Source: Poronia punctata
Lineage: Eukaryota; Ascomycota; Sordariomycetes; Xylariales; Xylariaceae
Length of the DNA: 64,000 nucleotides
Direction of reading: 5' to 3'
Assembly (NCBI GenBank): GCA_022579005.1
Contig: MU401478.1
Coordinates: forward strand, 62,001-126,000
Shown here one piece after another: positions 33,389-48,074 of this stretch. The stretch's first letter is position 1, and each line of letters starts with the position of its first letter. The position numbers and the translations under genes were made by a program. The notes under the pieces were generated by a model that did not search any database, was not told the DNA's origin, and worked only from the letters and a program-made list of their open reading frames with translations.

Positions 33389-34517
33389 AAAGAGGAGAGG
33401 AGTGTCATATGAGATCAGAAGATTTTTGGGCCTATGGGTTGGTTCTTGACAACCGTGTCTCGAGATGACGGACAGGTTCTGAAGGGAGCGTTAAAAGACA
33501 CATCCATCCGCGTTGTACACGCCGCATGGCTAGGTTGGGCCCTTGGGATACCATGCTCCGGACGGTGCCAAGTTTTATCCCGCCCCCCCGGCCTCCTTTG
33601 AGCCGAACCGAATATCCACTCCCGAAATGCGAGATAGGAGCTTGCTGAACACGCGGAAGAGGAGAAAGTCGAGCTGAAAAAAAGCCGCCATTGATTCCAC
33701 TTGAAGAACTCGATGGGCACATGGCTTGGTAAAGCCGAATTCCATCCGGGGCAGATGGTCTGGGCCATCTGCAGGGAAATTCGAATACCCCCTATTCGTT
33801 GCATCCCCCTTGAAGTACTTCTATTAACGTATGGAAACTCGTCGGTCAACTACACGCTTGTGGATTTTCAGCAAGAAACTACAGACACCAAAAGTTCTAT
33901 ACAACATGTGTCCAATATTGCAGCTATTCACATTCACAATGATCAGGACGTTTATTCGTCATCTCAAGAAGGCTTTCGAATTCACCGATCCCATGTAGGG
34001 ATAAAAGGAATCGCCCATTCCAACTACCTAGATAGCAATCAATACATTCGACAAGACAAACGCCCGATCCGCCTTGAATATCTCCATCCAACCCGATATA
34101 AAAGAAATGCATCTTCCGATTTCCATCCCCCATTTCCACAAGCGACATCAACAACACCCTCCCCTACAACTATCTCCCCCCCCAAAAAAACATCTTCTCG
34201 ACTAGCTAGAACGCCCCGTTCAAATGTTTTGTCCATCTCCTCAAACCCTTGATAAGCGCAAGGAAGATGAACGCCGACGCTGAATTGTAAAGACGGAATA
34301 TCTTTCCTTTGAAAAGAAAGGAGTTGATCGGTCGGTCGGTTAGTTTAGTTGGCCAGGCGTTGATTTGTTGGTCACATGATGACACAGCCAGTGTTCCCGC
34401 CGTTCCCGCCGCCTCCGTTACCTCCGTTACCTCCCAGCCCACCTCCTATGAAATCCCAAAACGCGGGTGTACGGGCGGGTCTGGGTTGACCTTGAGGACT
34501 AATGATTCTATGCATGT

Positions 34518-34594
<77 letters not shown>

Positions 34595-34627
34595 ATTGTT
34601 GTTGTTATTGTTGTTATTGTTGTTGTT

Positions 34628-34725
<98 letters not shown>
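34518..34725. repeat. (TTG)n microsatellite, about 208 bp
   Basis: Roughly 69 copies of TTG, interrupted by a few TTA units between about 34592 and 34630, followed by a (TTTG) run at 34736-34754. Confidence 0.97.
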
Positions 34726-35043
34726 GTTGGTGGTGTTTGTTTGTTTGTTTGTTTGGGTTGGGATGGAAGCGGTTCTTTGCTATTGTTTTGAAACTGGAAC
34801 TGATTTGTCTCGAGTTTTTTTTTTTTCCATGTCCTAGGGAGAAGATATAAAATGCTGGTTCAGAAAGTGATGCATCGGTTTATATACATGTATACAGGAC
34901 ATTTCACATTTCAGGAAAGTCCATATGGCATGGGGTTTTTCCCCCCTTAAATTCATCATTGCCCGATCCGGGTTGGGGTTGTGCAACACATCTGTTTACG
35001 TACAGAGGGATGAGGATGAGACTTGACTTCAGTCACTTGATAT

Positions 35044-35102
35044 CAAAGCAAAGCAAAGCAAAGCAAAGCAAAGTAAAGCAAAGCAAAGCAAAGCAAAGCA
35101 AA
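35044..35102. repeat. (GCAAA)n pentanucleotide repeat
   Basis: About 11 to 12 tandem copies of GCAAA, with one copy changed to GTAAA. Confidence 0.95.
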
Positions 35103-35240
35103 TTCATATTAAGAATGTCGGTTCATTCCTATCCGGTGATGGGATCGATCATACACATGTAAAAGTCGTTCGCCACGGAAATTCATCGAGTATCACAACT
35201 CGTGGGATCGGAACCTGGGACCTTCTCGCCTAGGTATCCA

Positions 35241-35260
35241 GGTAGGTAGGTAGGTAGGTA
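35241..35260. repeat. (GGTA)5 repeat
   Basis: Five perfect GGTA units, one of many TAGG-type runs in the window. Confidence 0.9.
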
Positions 35261-35780
35261 GTGGGAAGTGATTACCGACATTCCTTACTTACTTTCTTTC
35301 ATTCCGGGACGGATTCCTCGAGGTTCAGATAACACGTCGGAATGAGTCGGGATAGATACTTTAGGTAAGGTAGTCAATATCTATCAAACCATACGTTTTC
35401 ATACAGACCAGCATCTACCTAGGTTAAAGTACTTTAGTTAGTTACCCCGATTATCAACATGCGAAACACCACCCACAATCCATAAAGATAGGGAGAGCCG
35501 AATACCTAGCCGGGAGAATAGGTACTTTTTTACCACCAAAGATTCATGTTTAGTATAGTGTATGGCACCTCACCTCAACTTTTGCTTGGCCGGCGACATT
35601 CATCTATCTCTGTGGCATATATATATATATAGCAACAAGATGGCAGTCGGAGAAGTCGACGAGGAAGAGGAAAAGGAAAGGGAAGAAAAACGGTAGGTAA
35701 GTTACCATATGTAATTATACAAACCGGAACTGGCTGGCCTGCTGATATAGATAGAACCCCTGATATAAATCACCGTCGTA

Positions 35781-35781
<1 letters not shown>

Positions 35782-35825
<44 letters not shown>
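35782..35825. repeat. (AC)22 dinucleotide repeat
   Basis: Uninterrupted alternation of A and C over 44 bp. Confidence 0.95.
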
Positions 35826-35827
<2 letters not shown>

Positions 35828-36563
35828 GAAACTTTAAAGGGTCGATGCCGGCACTCGATCATGGGAACCAAAGTTGCCCGTTGACGAAGTTACTTTGCTG
35901 ACTCGTCTAGAGTTTCGATGCTAGCTCAGTGAGAATAAGATGCGCAAGGGTGTCGTCAATCTACCTAGTAGTTAAAGTACATAGCAATAGGGTAAATAGA
36001 ATATGTGCACTTTGTCTACATGGTATAAAATAGTGATATGGTACTACTACCTACTGTCTAGGTACAGGAGTGACGAGGTACCTAGAAGAAGCCGCGTCTT
36101 TCCATCATACAATAAAGTCTGCTCAAAGGCTTAGGTACTTAGTATCATATAGGTATGCTACGCATCGCAGGACTTAAACTAACCCGGCGTGCTTTCTTTC
36201 CGCACCCTCCAACTAGCCTAGAGTATAACATAGGTAACAGGAGCCAGTCGCCAATTGGAGACATAGATCCGGCAAAATAAGTCGGAATTAGGCTCGTCCC
36301 GTCTCATATAGCCAAGTTACTATAGCTCGAAAAGCGGTGCTTGGTTTTCTGTTTTGCTTACTGTAAGGTTGTCATCCGACATATGAACCTGTCATAACTA
36401 TACTCTTGTTTCTTTAGTAGTGCATTTTCTTGTCTTTGATTAAGAATAGCTGCAACTACTAGCGACGAAGAGCGAGGTGAAGAGCCAATCCCAGGAAGAC
36501 TGAATATCGTACGCTAGGGGATGTCCCTGATAGCCGAGACATCTTCACGAGAACTGCATCTAC

Positions 36564-36641
36564 CGGGAACTCCACCCCGAGGACTGATTACGGCCCGCCC
36601 AGACTTCGCCCTTGTGCTCGGCCGCATGGGTTATTCGGCCG
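36564..36641. promoter_or_regulatory. possible zinc-cluster (Zn2Cys6) factor sites upstream of the monooxygenase
   Basis: A CGG-N10-CCG inverted triplet lies at 36564-36579 and two CGGCCG palindromes at 36619-36624 and 36636-36641, within 300 bp of the start at 36866. Such triplet arrangements are bound by fungal binuclear zinc-cluster regulators. They are short enough to occur by chance. Confidence 0.25.
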
Positions 36642-36865
36642 ACGCCAAAGCGACAGCGTTCTCTGCGATTGTTAGGTAGATGAGAGGACAATCATTGTTA
36701 CGAGGGGCGGCGAAAATCTATTGAAGTATAAGAGTGTCCTCGCTGATGAGGCATGTATTGCTGGTTAACTTTCTCACCAAGAGCTCATATAGTTTGACAG
36801 GCGATTCCGGAACTATTCCAAGTCTTTTTAAAGTCCTACTCACTTACATACCCAAGATCTCGAAG

Positions 36866-38315
36866 ATGGGTTCCACGCCGACTGATAAACCCTTCAACAT
36901 CGCTATCGTCGGTGGCGGCATAACGGGTCTGACGCTAGCTATAAGTCTCATGCAGCACGATGTTGCTTTTACAGTGTACGAGTCGGCCGCAAAATTCGGA
37001 GAGATCGGTGCCGGTGTGGGCTTCGGACCTAACGCGGTAAGGTCCATGGGCCTCATATCGCCCCAACTTAAAGCGGCCTACCACCGCTGCCGGACAAATA
37101 AGGGGGCGGGGGTGGAGAAGCAGAGTATATGGTTCGCCGCGAGGGTAGGCGATGGGCGCAGAGCCAGGCATCCCGACGGAACCTTTGAGTATAAAGGAAA
37201 GCAGGGGTTTAGGGCGGGCGACAAGCTTTTCGAGGTGCACTACCCGAGTCTTGAAGATACCGGGCCTGTCGGCGCTGTTCACCGCGCACACTATCTAGAC
37301 CAGCTTGTGCAGCTTCTTCCCCCGTCGGTGGCACGGTTTGGAAAGCGTCTGGTGAATATTACCGAGGCCTTGGATAGCTCGGGCGACGCCTTGCTGCATT
37401 TCGCTGACGGCACGACGGCCCAACATACTGCCGTTCTGGGCTGCGACGGTATCAAGTCACAGACGCGGAAAATATTGCTCGGAAGCGAATACGACGCCGT
37501 TTTCTCTGGAAAATGTGCATATAGGGGTCTAGTACCCATGACGACAGCGAGAGAATTAATCGGAGAGGAAAAGGCAATGAATAGCCAAATCTACTTTGGT
37601 CACCACGGGCACCTCCTGACCTTCCCCATCGAACATGGGAAAACGATGAATGGTACGTACTCATTCCGCCTACAGTCTTGCTAACGGCAGAACATGAAAT
37701 AGGGGAAAGGTGGCGGGTACTAGGAAAAGGAAAGACATAACGGACAAACGTCACTAACTTTCGTATATAGTGGTAGCTTTCGCCTCTCGCCACTCATGGA
37801 CAGCGTCTGAATGGGTCGTCCGCGTGTCCAAGGAAGAGATGGTGGACGACTTCCAAAGCTGGGGATCCGATGTCACTTCTATCGTCTCTGCAATGGAAAG
37901 GCGTGATATTTGGGCCCTGTTCGACCATCCGGCCGCACCGAGATACTACGGAACGTCGCCACGGATTTGTCTCGTAGGCGACTCGGCACATTCGACGACG
38001 CCGCACCAAGGCGCTGGCGCCGGCATGTGCGTTGAAGACTGCTACGTTCTTGGAAGCTTGCTCGGCGAAGCCAAGTGCGCGTCAGACTTGAACAAGGCAT
38101 TCATGGCCTTCGACGAGATCAGACGCCCCAGGACACAGAAGATTGTGGAAACGAGCAGAGAGGCCGGTCAACTGTGGGATTTCGAGCTTGACGGCGTGGG
38201 AGATGACATTGACGCTCTCGAAGAGGGGATGAGAAGCCGAATGGGCTGGATTTGGAATGTTGATATTTCCGCGGAGCTCGAGAGAGCTAGATCTGCCTTC
38301 CGCCAATCGAAATGA
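36866..38315 (+). CDS. FAD-dependent monooxygenase, salicylate-hydroxylase-like (443 aa)
   Basis: Exons 36866-37652 and 37771-38315 (phase 1, donor GTACGT). The N-terminal dinucleotide fold IAIVGGGITGLTLAISL ends at the acidic residue in VYESAAKFGEIGAG. The second FAD motif is CDGIKSQTRK, and the third is PRICLVGDSAHSTTPHQGAGAGMCVEDCYVLGSLL. This is the class A flavoprotein hydroxylase plan with the usual length. These enzymes hydroxylate aromatic acids using NAD(P)H and O2; the exact substrate is not readable. An in-frame ATG at 36734 would add 44 residues with no family similarity and is rejected as the start. Possible zinc-cluster sites lie upstream, and no pathway partner is adjacent, so a gene cluster is not supported. 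Confidence 0.9.
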
Positions 38316-41300
38316 GGGTGGTGCGACACTCACTCTAAGAAGTCACGCAGTTCACCACTATTGCCATAATCATAGGCCATTCTTTGTAGTCTATAATGAC
38401 TCGCAAATAAACGGCTGCGAGAAGAGCGACCGTCCAACATATTACCCTGTGAAGTCAACTTACAGATTAGAGAAGAAGTGTGAGTAGATCCATTGCAGTT
38501 AGTACATAATTAGCGTATGTCCATCTGCTTAGAGGCAGGTAAGTAAGGCAATTACAGAGGAATCCGATACCTATATTTGTATCACGCGACTTCCCCCGGT
38601 GAACCTACCAACTCGGGTCTTACGGTAGGTACGGCCGGGGACGGCCCCTTGGACAAAGGGACACATAATAGGTAAGTAAGTAATGTACGAGTATGTATGT
38701 ACGAAGCAGCACGGGGGATTTTCATAGCTCAGAGGTGAAATCCTGCCGGCCATATTATTCTATCTGGGGAGCTGGACAACTCCTCGTCAGCTGTAATTAC
38801 GTCTCGTACATGTTCCATACCACCACACAGCGACAATTCTCCGTTTGTTTGATTCTGTATGGGCGTAAAAAGTTCGTACGGGGTTACAAGCCTATCTAGA
38901 TTTCTCTCTGCTACCTACCTTCCTGGTTCACCGACTTAAGCGGGTAGGCGCACCCAGGCCCGTCAGGCGGGAAGGAAGTGCAAGAATCGTAAGATGCTCT
39001 TTGCCACCTACCTATATGGTTTGCCTGTTAAGCGCCGCCTATATACTGTAAATGTTGATTGGTCATTTTCTGCACATGCACCATTGTGGCTTCCTACATG
39101 TACTCGTAGGTACAGACTTTCATTAGTTACATAGGGGGTACAGGTATACACGTACCGTAGGTATCCTGTCATATCTTTGATAAACAGATAGAGAGACGGA
39201 CAGGCGAGTACATTTCGAACAGATTATATGTGTAAGAGATGTTACAAGTACCTAATGGCTGTCTGGCAAAGACATAAAGTTGTATTCCCCCTTTCTTGGA
39301 TAAGCGAATAACTGAGCCTTTACTTTCTATGAGTGACGAAGTCCCTGCCTGCTCACAAGTTCAAGTGATGGAAAGGGGACGCAGACGAAAAATGACTACG
39401 AGTACGCTCGAATACTCGTAAGTGGAATCAAATAGCGAGAGTCTTACAAATATCGAAGCCAAGACACATGACGGTTACCCATGTCCACCATGGATGCCAG
39501 TGCGCGCTTAAGTTGTATATTTGACACATGTACGACCACCACTACATATTCATGTGTGCATTTCCGCTTCCTCCCTTTTTACCCCGCACCACTCATTTTT
39601 GACCGGCACTACGGGAGCAAGGCAAAGCTTATGAGTAGAACGAAAACGGAACCAGAATATGGTTGCTGTTGGTATGTGATGGGTATCTCGTCTTGGCTTG
39701 GTCTCGTCCTGCGTCCCGGTACTTCGGACTGCCACTGGACTCTGGAGAGCTAGTGGTCGGCGTTATGCTCCTAGGAATGATAATTGCCTACCGTCGTCCG
39801 TCCTTATTACCAGGGCAATAAGATCTAGCTTGCAAGATATGAGTAGGTGCACCGCGGAATGTCCGTCGAGTCGAGCTTGACGGGACTCGGGATCGCCCCG
39901 AACCAGCGGAAGACCAGAAGTTGGACCGTATGCAAGTCAAGCACGTGTCAGAAGGATTCGTTTCACATTATTCACAAGGGGTCTCCGAGATAAGTAGTGA
40001 TGTGCTCTGCTCCACCAAGCTCTCGTTCCATCGTTGTCTTTGAATAAAACACAGCTGTTGTTGATTTAATGTTGATGTATCCAGTACCGCAGCTTCCTTA
40101 ACCCCGTTCTACACGTACTTCGGATCCAATTGTCACGTACGGTTTTCTACGACTACGTAGGTACTCGCAAGTACTACACGTAGATAGATGACCTTGCTCT
40201 TCCTCCCGCCGCTTGTAATTTAAGCTCATCTAGTTGTTGGCGATCATCATTCCTTTACCCTGGTAGTGGTCTAGTAATGACCGTTGGACATTCTAGAAAG
40301 AAGAGCAAGATAACTAGGTAGGTTAAATACGTGTAAATACTTTAGTCTAGCTTGTATCATCGAGTAGTCCAGCTGATGTTCGGCTAACGGGACCCTCGGA
40401 ACAGTTCGGGCGATGCCGTTCTTTCCTTCTGTCAAGATACCTACTCGCAAGCCAAACCAAGACTCTGATGAAACAACCTCGGACCACTTTATGCTGCCGG
40501 ACAGCGAATGGCAACCTGGTCGTTGAACGATCAAGGGTCTCGAGCTAATAAGCGCGCCCGTCGAGCTAACCATTTGCTGCAAAGCGTGGAATCTTGGCAA
40601 TCATAAGGCGAGGGTAAAAATTACATAGATGATAGCAGCCTGAACAAGATGAAATGAAGCTAGAGCATACAAAGTACCCTCCTCCTCATCTTCTCACACA
40701 TCACCAAACAGCTATAATAGGTTTTCAATAAAATAGTGGTGAGATCTGAATGCGTACACATTACGACAGACAGTATGGTGATACACAAGGGATAATTAGA
40801 GGACTCGAGCGTCCTGCTCCCCCTCCAACGGCGTAACACTACATCTGCGACACGATGCTACGACAGCGGCCAAGATCGATACAGCGCTTAGGTTACGAAT
40901 TGGCCATACAAAGTAGGTACTCGTAAGCCCACGTTTGGTCCTTGTATGCGTCACGATTGATAATCATAGCGAAAGTTTACAAACGGAGTTGGGAATGTTT
41001 TGCTTCTATTCTAGCACACCGGAATTGTACGTGGTGTATTTCAGAGGGGCGTTATGAATTTTTCAAACCTCTCCGTGATGTACATGTATACTAGTCCAGC
41101 ACCCGCAGAGCACAGACAAGTCCTCTTTGGTGGCGTTACATCAATACTACCCATCCAAGTTTAATTTGGCAGGATTTCTGCAGCAGTACGAGTAGGCATC
41201 CATCCCGAGCGCTCGACCGTCCAAAGGGCCCTCTTCTGATTGCCCCATTTCGGTCTGCCAAGGGAAAGGCCACCACAAGACGCTCGAGCCGGCCTAGATC

Positions 41301-44300
41301 CCGTCCTGCCCCATGATTTCCAATACAACCCAAACCCGTTTCCGTTTCCCCAGCAAAGATGGAAGCCTCAGCTGGGTCCCTCCTACATTTTTCTCTGCAC
41401 GGTTTTGTGGTCACTGGTCAGTAAGAAACGGATGATCTTTTCTATTCCGGTTACCCGGTGTGTCAATTGAACAGCTGTAAGGCCTTTGCGATATTGAGCC
41501 ACAAGTGCGAAGATGGCGAAGTAAATTATACACGTAGAATCATCGCATACAGACGCTCGCCGAGAAACGATCTCAATACTCGTATATACTCTACAAGAAA
41601 TTTATCTCTTGTTAAATGATGACGTATTGCATTATGGGACAAATACATGTAAACATTTAAAAAGCTTGGCTGTGGTACATAATACCTATTTACCTACCGT
41701 CTAAGTTCTAACTTACCCAGAATCCCTAGTAAGAATCTTATTCTCACATCTGTCCTCTATTCTCAAATTATCTGATGTGCTGTGCTTAGGCATTCTTACC
41801 CTCAATATCATCATAGCCAAGTGTGTGGACTTGATATCGGCGATAAATGGAGGTGTTTCAATACGCGCCGTTCTATGTCTTGGGTCCATTTTACCCACCC
41901 ATGATCCGCTCCTCGATTTACCTTTACGAACGTCAGAAGGGGTAATTTTGGGCGAAGGATAATTGGAGATAGTAGAGGTCTGTGTCCGGCTAAACCGACT
42001 TGAGAACTGTTAAACAGGTTGTTGCTGCTCTCCCCCTTACGAGATGAAAGCTTGCTGGTCCTTAAACGGTCAATGGACGGCGCGTTAGCGTTGCCATACT
42101 TCTTGCACATAACTGTAGGTAGCCTTAGGAGGATCATTCCTACACCTTGTTCGGCCTCGGTGCACGTGAACTACTCAACATGAAGATGTTCGCAGTAGTG
42201 GGCCGCGGCGATTTAGACTTTGATACATACCTGCGCTGGCGCCGATGCTAGCCTGGTCCTGGAGAATGGCAATGTGACCCTTATTTTGACCCTACTATTA
42301 TTTAGGGTAGGCTGCTTTGCCTTCTTATACTGGCTACCATCGCGTCGGGATGCGATGATCCGGGCCATTACGGGAAACGTCTTGTTCCAACTTTGACCAA
42401 GTTGAAGTGTTAGGCTAATTAGTGTACGATACCGATTGCTTGACCAGGCCTGACTGGTCTGTAACGGTCGGAGATCGTGCCGGCGCGAATGGGGTTACCT
42501 AGCACGAACCTCCCTACGAGTATGCAAATCTAAAAATCAGATACGTGCAAATAGAAGACAAGATGGAAAGTTATGCTAGAATAATTGAATTTCTCCTTGC
42601 GATATCTTCCTCATTTGGTATCTCATTACAGCAAGTCAAATTTACTTGCCTCATTTCTGTCAAGCCACCGCGACGCAAGTAGTACTTCGCCGACTTCTGC
42701 ACATCCCCCCCGGGGGGTCAACAGTTCATCTTCAAATTGTACTCTAGCTTTTCTTCCAAGAGCAATTCGAAAGATAAAAAAGGCTGAAATATATTGGACA
42801 TATGCTTCGATGACCAGCTTGGAAGCAAGCCGCAATATTGCATTATGCAGCTCATCTTGCTTCTTCCCGTTGTGGCATGAGGTGGCGCCGGTTTAGAGGA
42901 CGTCCAATTACCAATTACAACTTATATCGTCCCCAAAAACGCGTCATCAACGGGAGGATTCAGCCGGTGAGATTAAAACAAGCGTCTAATCATCCTATGG
43001 AAAGCCTAGTATATCTAGATGTGGCCTTGTTCTCGTTGCTTGTTTTGAGAAGGCGAACAAATAACCAAGCCATTGGGGGAAAAGACGATTTTGGAGCAAG
43101 GTCATCAAGTCTTTTGTGAAAGAGGAGGCCAAAGGGAACATTTAGTTAGGTGAACCGTTAACTCTTCCAACCTACGAGTACGAGTACATGTCTTGTTGTA
43201 CGGTTAAAATACCGTTTTAAAAGGCAATTGAAGACAGGGGGACATTGCCCAGATCCCTGGTAGTCACCACCGTAGGAACAGGTTTATACTACTAGTGGTA
43301 GGTAAGTGATAATAGGGGGCAGGGGTGAGCCGAGTCCGAGCAAAACCACCGCTACGCTAAACCTGATCTGATTGCGGCGCCGTACCTACATTGATATCTA
43401 CATACTGCAGGCAGGTGCTGTCCCTTGTCGGCCCAGGAACGTTGCTGCATTGGCAATAGCAAGGGTCTCAACTTCCTGCGTGGTCCAGATTCCTTCAAGT
43501 CCTGGTGGAAGGAACGTTTTCTGGACGGGGAGTAAAGGGAGCCTGGGGAAGAGACGCAAGGCCGGACAGTTTAATGTGAGGCGATGGGGGGGATGCTTCG
43601 TTTTCCTATATGCTGTGTATATTCTACCACTTCGAGTGTATCTGGTGGGATACGTGTTACAAATAAACTCGAGATTGCCACCACTGATTCGCCTCGTCAA
43701 GCCTCTCGGGAAAGAACTCGCAAGCTATACCAGTAGATAGCAAATTCCAACCACTCTTTCCTCACTCTTTTTTTTGTTTATGAGGTTTTCTCTCATTTCC
43801 TATCTTCTATCGCGCGGACGTCTCATTGGTGCCGCCTGCATATTCTTCAGCACTCCAAGCTTTTACCATTTGCCATCCAAATCTCGGTTCGGGAAGCGTG
43901 CATGCCTTTGCATACTCACATCCACTTATACACGAGTTTAAATATAGATAGTAGAAGGTGGTACCACGCAACCCTACCCCTCTAAGCGCCCATCGGCCAC
44001 CCTCAACGGCCTCGATCATCTGAGGGACATTAAGGCCGCAGCTGGCTCTCCCGCCCATCCTTGTCTGATCCACCGTTGTCTACCGTCTTTTCCAACTGCT
44101 ACATTATTCGGCTGATCGGAACATCTCGATATAAGATCTTGTCTATCCTACAACCAGGGGAGCTAAGCTACCTGCACTTCCGTCACTTCTGTCCACTAAC
44201 AATATCTGGGTCTTATTCTACTCGTACACATACCCAGGCCCATCCACAATTTTCAGCAAAGCACAAACGAGGAAAATATAGGACGCAGGGAAGGAGAAAA

Positions 44301-44394
44301 ATAGGAGAAGAAAGTACCCGAAGTAGAAAAGAGAAGAGAGGGGACAGAAGAAGCTATAAGAACGAGATAACAGGATCAGCAAGAGAAAAGAAAC
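38316..44394. other. 6-kb gene-poor region
   Basis: No gene could be supported over 6 kb on either strand; ORFs stay below about 170 codons and match no family. It contains 12 of the TACGAGTA/TACTCGTA octamers: at 38686, 39101, 39397, 39413, 40918, 41187, 41577, 42515, 43173, 43179 (overlapping the previous one) and 44219, plus near matches such as 40164. A purine-rich stretch at 44265-44394 precedes the secreted-protein gene. Confidence 0.45.
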
Positions 44395-45235
44395 ATGCAA
44401 CTGCGGGAGATCCTCGTTTTTTCTGGGCTGGCCGTCGCGACTGCCTCGCCTTTGAGTCGGCGGTGTGGTCCTGCGGGCATCCTCCCAGACCAGCTTCAGC
44501 CCACACCTTCCGCCGTGAGCTTCACTTACGTTCTACCAAGCACAGGCGGTACGTCCTTTGAACATATATCCATACCCACCCAAACATGCTTTGTGTAATG
44601 TATAGGCAAGGTAATGCTAACGCCTGATACCAGGTCCCATCCCGTTACCGGCAGCAAACTCTACCCTGCAGCACATCGCCGTGGGCCATGGCGTACAAAA
44701 CTACACATGTTCCACAGCCGGCACTAAGGCCGGCGCGACGGGTGCCCTGGCGGTCCTATACGAAGTAACTAGACTTTATCCCAGGTCCGGACCACAGTCA
44801 CTCTCGCAAGAAAGCTGGGATGAGCTCACAAGCAAGGTGCTACGCACGACAAGCCAACCCATTGGCAGTGACAGCGAAGAGAGTGCCTCTCCCTTCCCGC
44901 CACCTGAGGACCTGACGGTTGAGGGCGTCCGAAGGCCGATCCCATACCTTGGTCACCACTTCTTCGATGACGCCGGCGTGGCAACGTTTGAATTGCGCGA
45001 TGACCAGGGCTTATTCAAGGGCGCGAAGGTCATGAACATTTCGGCCCCAGCGACAGCTGACCAGGGCCTCAATGATGAGGGCGCTGTCGACTGGCTCTAC
45101 CTCGGCGACAAGGGGAGCAGCGTCGGTCTCAGCAAAGTCTACCGCGTGCTGACATCTGGTGGCAACCCCGCCGTGTGTGGTGACGTCGGCGAGACGCAGA
45201 GTGTGCCCTACACAGCCATGTATTGGATATACTGA
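44395..45235 (+). CDS. secreted protein of the DUF3455 (malate-dehydrogenase-like) type (251 aa)
   Basis: Two exons, 44395-44548 and 44634-45235 (phase 1, donor GTACGT, acceptor ACCAG). A signal peptide is evident (basic MQLR, hydrophobic ILVFSGLAVATASP), followed by SRR, a possible Kex2-type site. The mature part starts with a Pro-rich segment ending LPAANSTLQHIAVGHGVQNYTC, then LGHHFFDDAGVATFEL, a hallmark of the family, and ends VDWLYLGDKGSSVGLSKVYRVLTSGGNPAVC.....QSVPYTAMYWIY. DUF3455 proteins are fungal extracellular proteins with no established activity; the name malate dehydrogenase in databases is not supported by any dehydrogenase motif here. The two mature cysteines could form a disulfide. 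The identification is by recall of the motif order. Confidence 0.77.
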
Positions 45236-46553
45236 TGAATAACATCTCGGGCCAGATGGATATCAGGAAACTTTAGCAGGGATCAACGATTTCCCCCCAA
45301 CCCGCTAGCTGTCTCGTGCCCACCCAAAGTTAACTTCAAAGGGAGTGCGAACGACGCACACAACATAAGAAATTAGCATCAGGCATGGGGACAGAACTAC
45401 GAAGCGGTGGGGGTTGGGCTGGGGTCGGCTAGGCATTTACGGCGTTCAGGGAAAACAGGGGGGGAGGGAGGAATCCTTTATTATTTCTTTTATTTCTCCC
45501 CGTATTTCCACAGGCATCATCTTGATGTCTTGAGGATGCATTTATTCAGTTCTACACGCTCATTCATCCGTTCCTCTTAGATGCTTCGATAGACCAGATA
45601 GATATGACCGGCCTGCCTCACTTGTTCTCATCTTATTGCCTGTTACCCGCTCCTTCTTCCTCATTGGTTTAGGGCAAGCAGCAAGAAGGCAGGTCGGTGG
45701 GATATACCCCTTTCGAGACGGAAAGACAGAACACATTGTATATAGTTAGTGAATTTGAGCCCTCGATAAAGTGAGATTCGATATGCATAGAAGACTATGC
45801 ACACTCGTGTTAACCATGTATCTACCCAAGGTTAGGGGATGACATCCACTACCCATAAACTCAAGTTACCTATCGCTTGTTCCATGTAAAAGAATAGGTA
45901 ACGAGAATATAGACCGCCGATGTCTTGAAAAGACAGCAAGCGGGATCCATTAAGCATTGTCCTCGGTTTCAACAAGCCACTGGCTTACCTTAAATGTCCG
46001 CACAACCTAAACTCCTACACGTACGTACGTACACCCACTCCCCCAAGAAATTTACTGCCGTATCCCCCAGTGTCCAACCGTGCCAGACTTTCCAGATCGT
46101 GGCAACAGCTTATGATCTACACATATATAAGTCGACTCACCTTTATCTCGAGAGGCCGGAGACTCCATATGGACTTCATTACACGACATACTTCTATTCA
46201 TCTATTATAAGAAACAAGAGGAAGCGGGTCTACTCCAAATCCGCGACACCAAGTTCCAATACCAGACACTACCCGACTGGTAATGAATTCCTCCGCCAAA
46301 TGTGATAATAAATTGCTGGAATTGGATTCCCAGAGTTAGGCACATGAGGACCATTGACAAAGCAACACGCTGTTTCGTTCTCCCCTTTTTTCATGACCAA
46401 CTGCGACTAGCAATATTCTTGTGGTTGGTGTCGATTTCCCTCTTCTTGACACTTTTTCGCACTGGCGCGTCATACTCCCATGTTTCCAAAATATATCTCG
46501 TTAATATTCCACCTAGCATGCCAAGATGCCAGCTTGCCAGCTTGTCGTCTGTC
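45236..46553. other. intergenic region between convergent genes
   Basis: Trailers of the secreted-protein gene and the MAP kinase gene. No gene recognised. Confidence 0.5.

Positions 46554-48074
<1,521 letters not shown>

Larger units (their letters stand above)
33389..36865. other. long intergenic region rich in microsatellites
   Basis: No convincing gene. Positions 33415-34250 carry ORFs without family resemblance. Then come simple repeats, listed separately, and from 36470 the promoter of the monooxygenase gene. The apparent 110-160-codon ORFs at 34309-34850 are only readings of the TTG repeat (poly-Cys, poly-Val or poly-Leu). Confidence 0.5.

Noticed and set aside
34309..34850. Overlapping ORFs of 110-160 codons with poly-Cys, poly-Val or poly-Leu
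   Set aside because: They are the three readings of the (TTG)n microsatellite and have no coding character outside it.
35185..35235. tRNA-like T-arm (minus strand, ggttccgatccc)
   Set aside because: No matching acceptor, D or anticodon arms could be folded around it.
36734..36865. Upstream in-frame ATG extending the FAD monooxygenase by 44 residues
   Set aside because: The extension has no family similarity, and the FAD-binding fold starts normally about 10 residues after the ATG at 36866.
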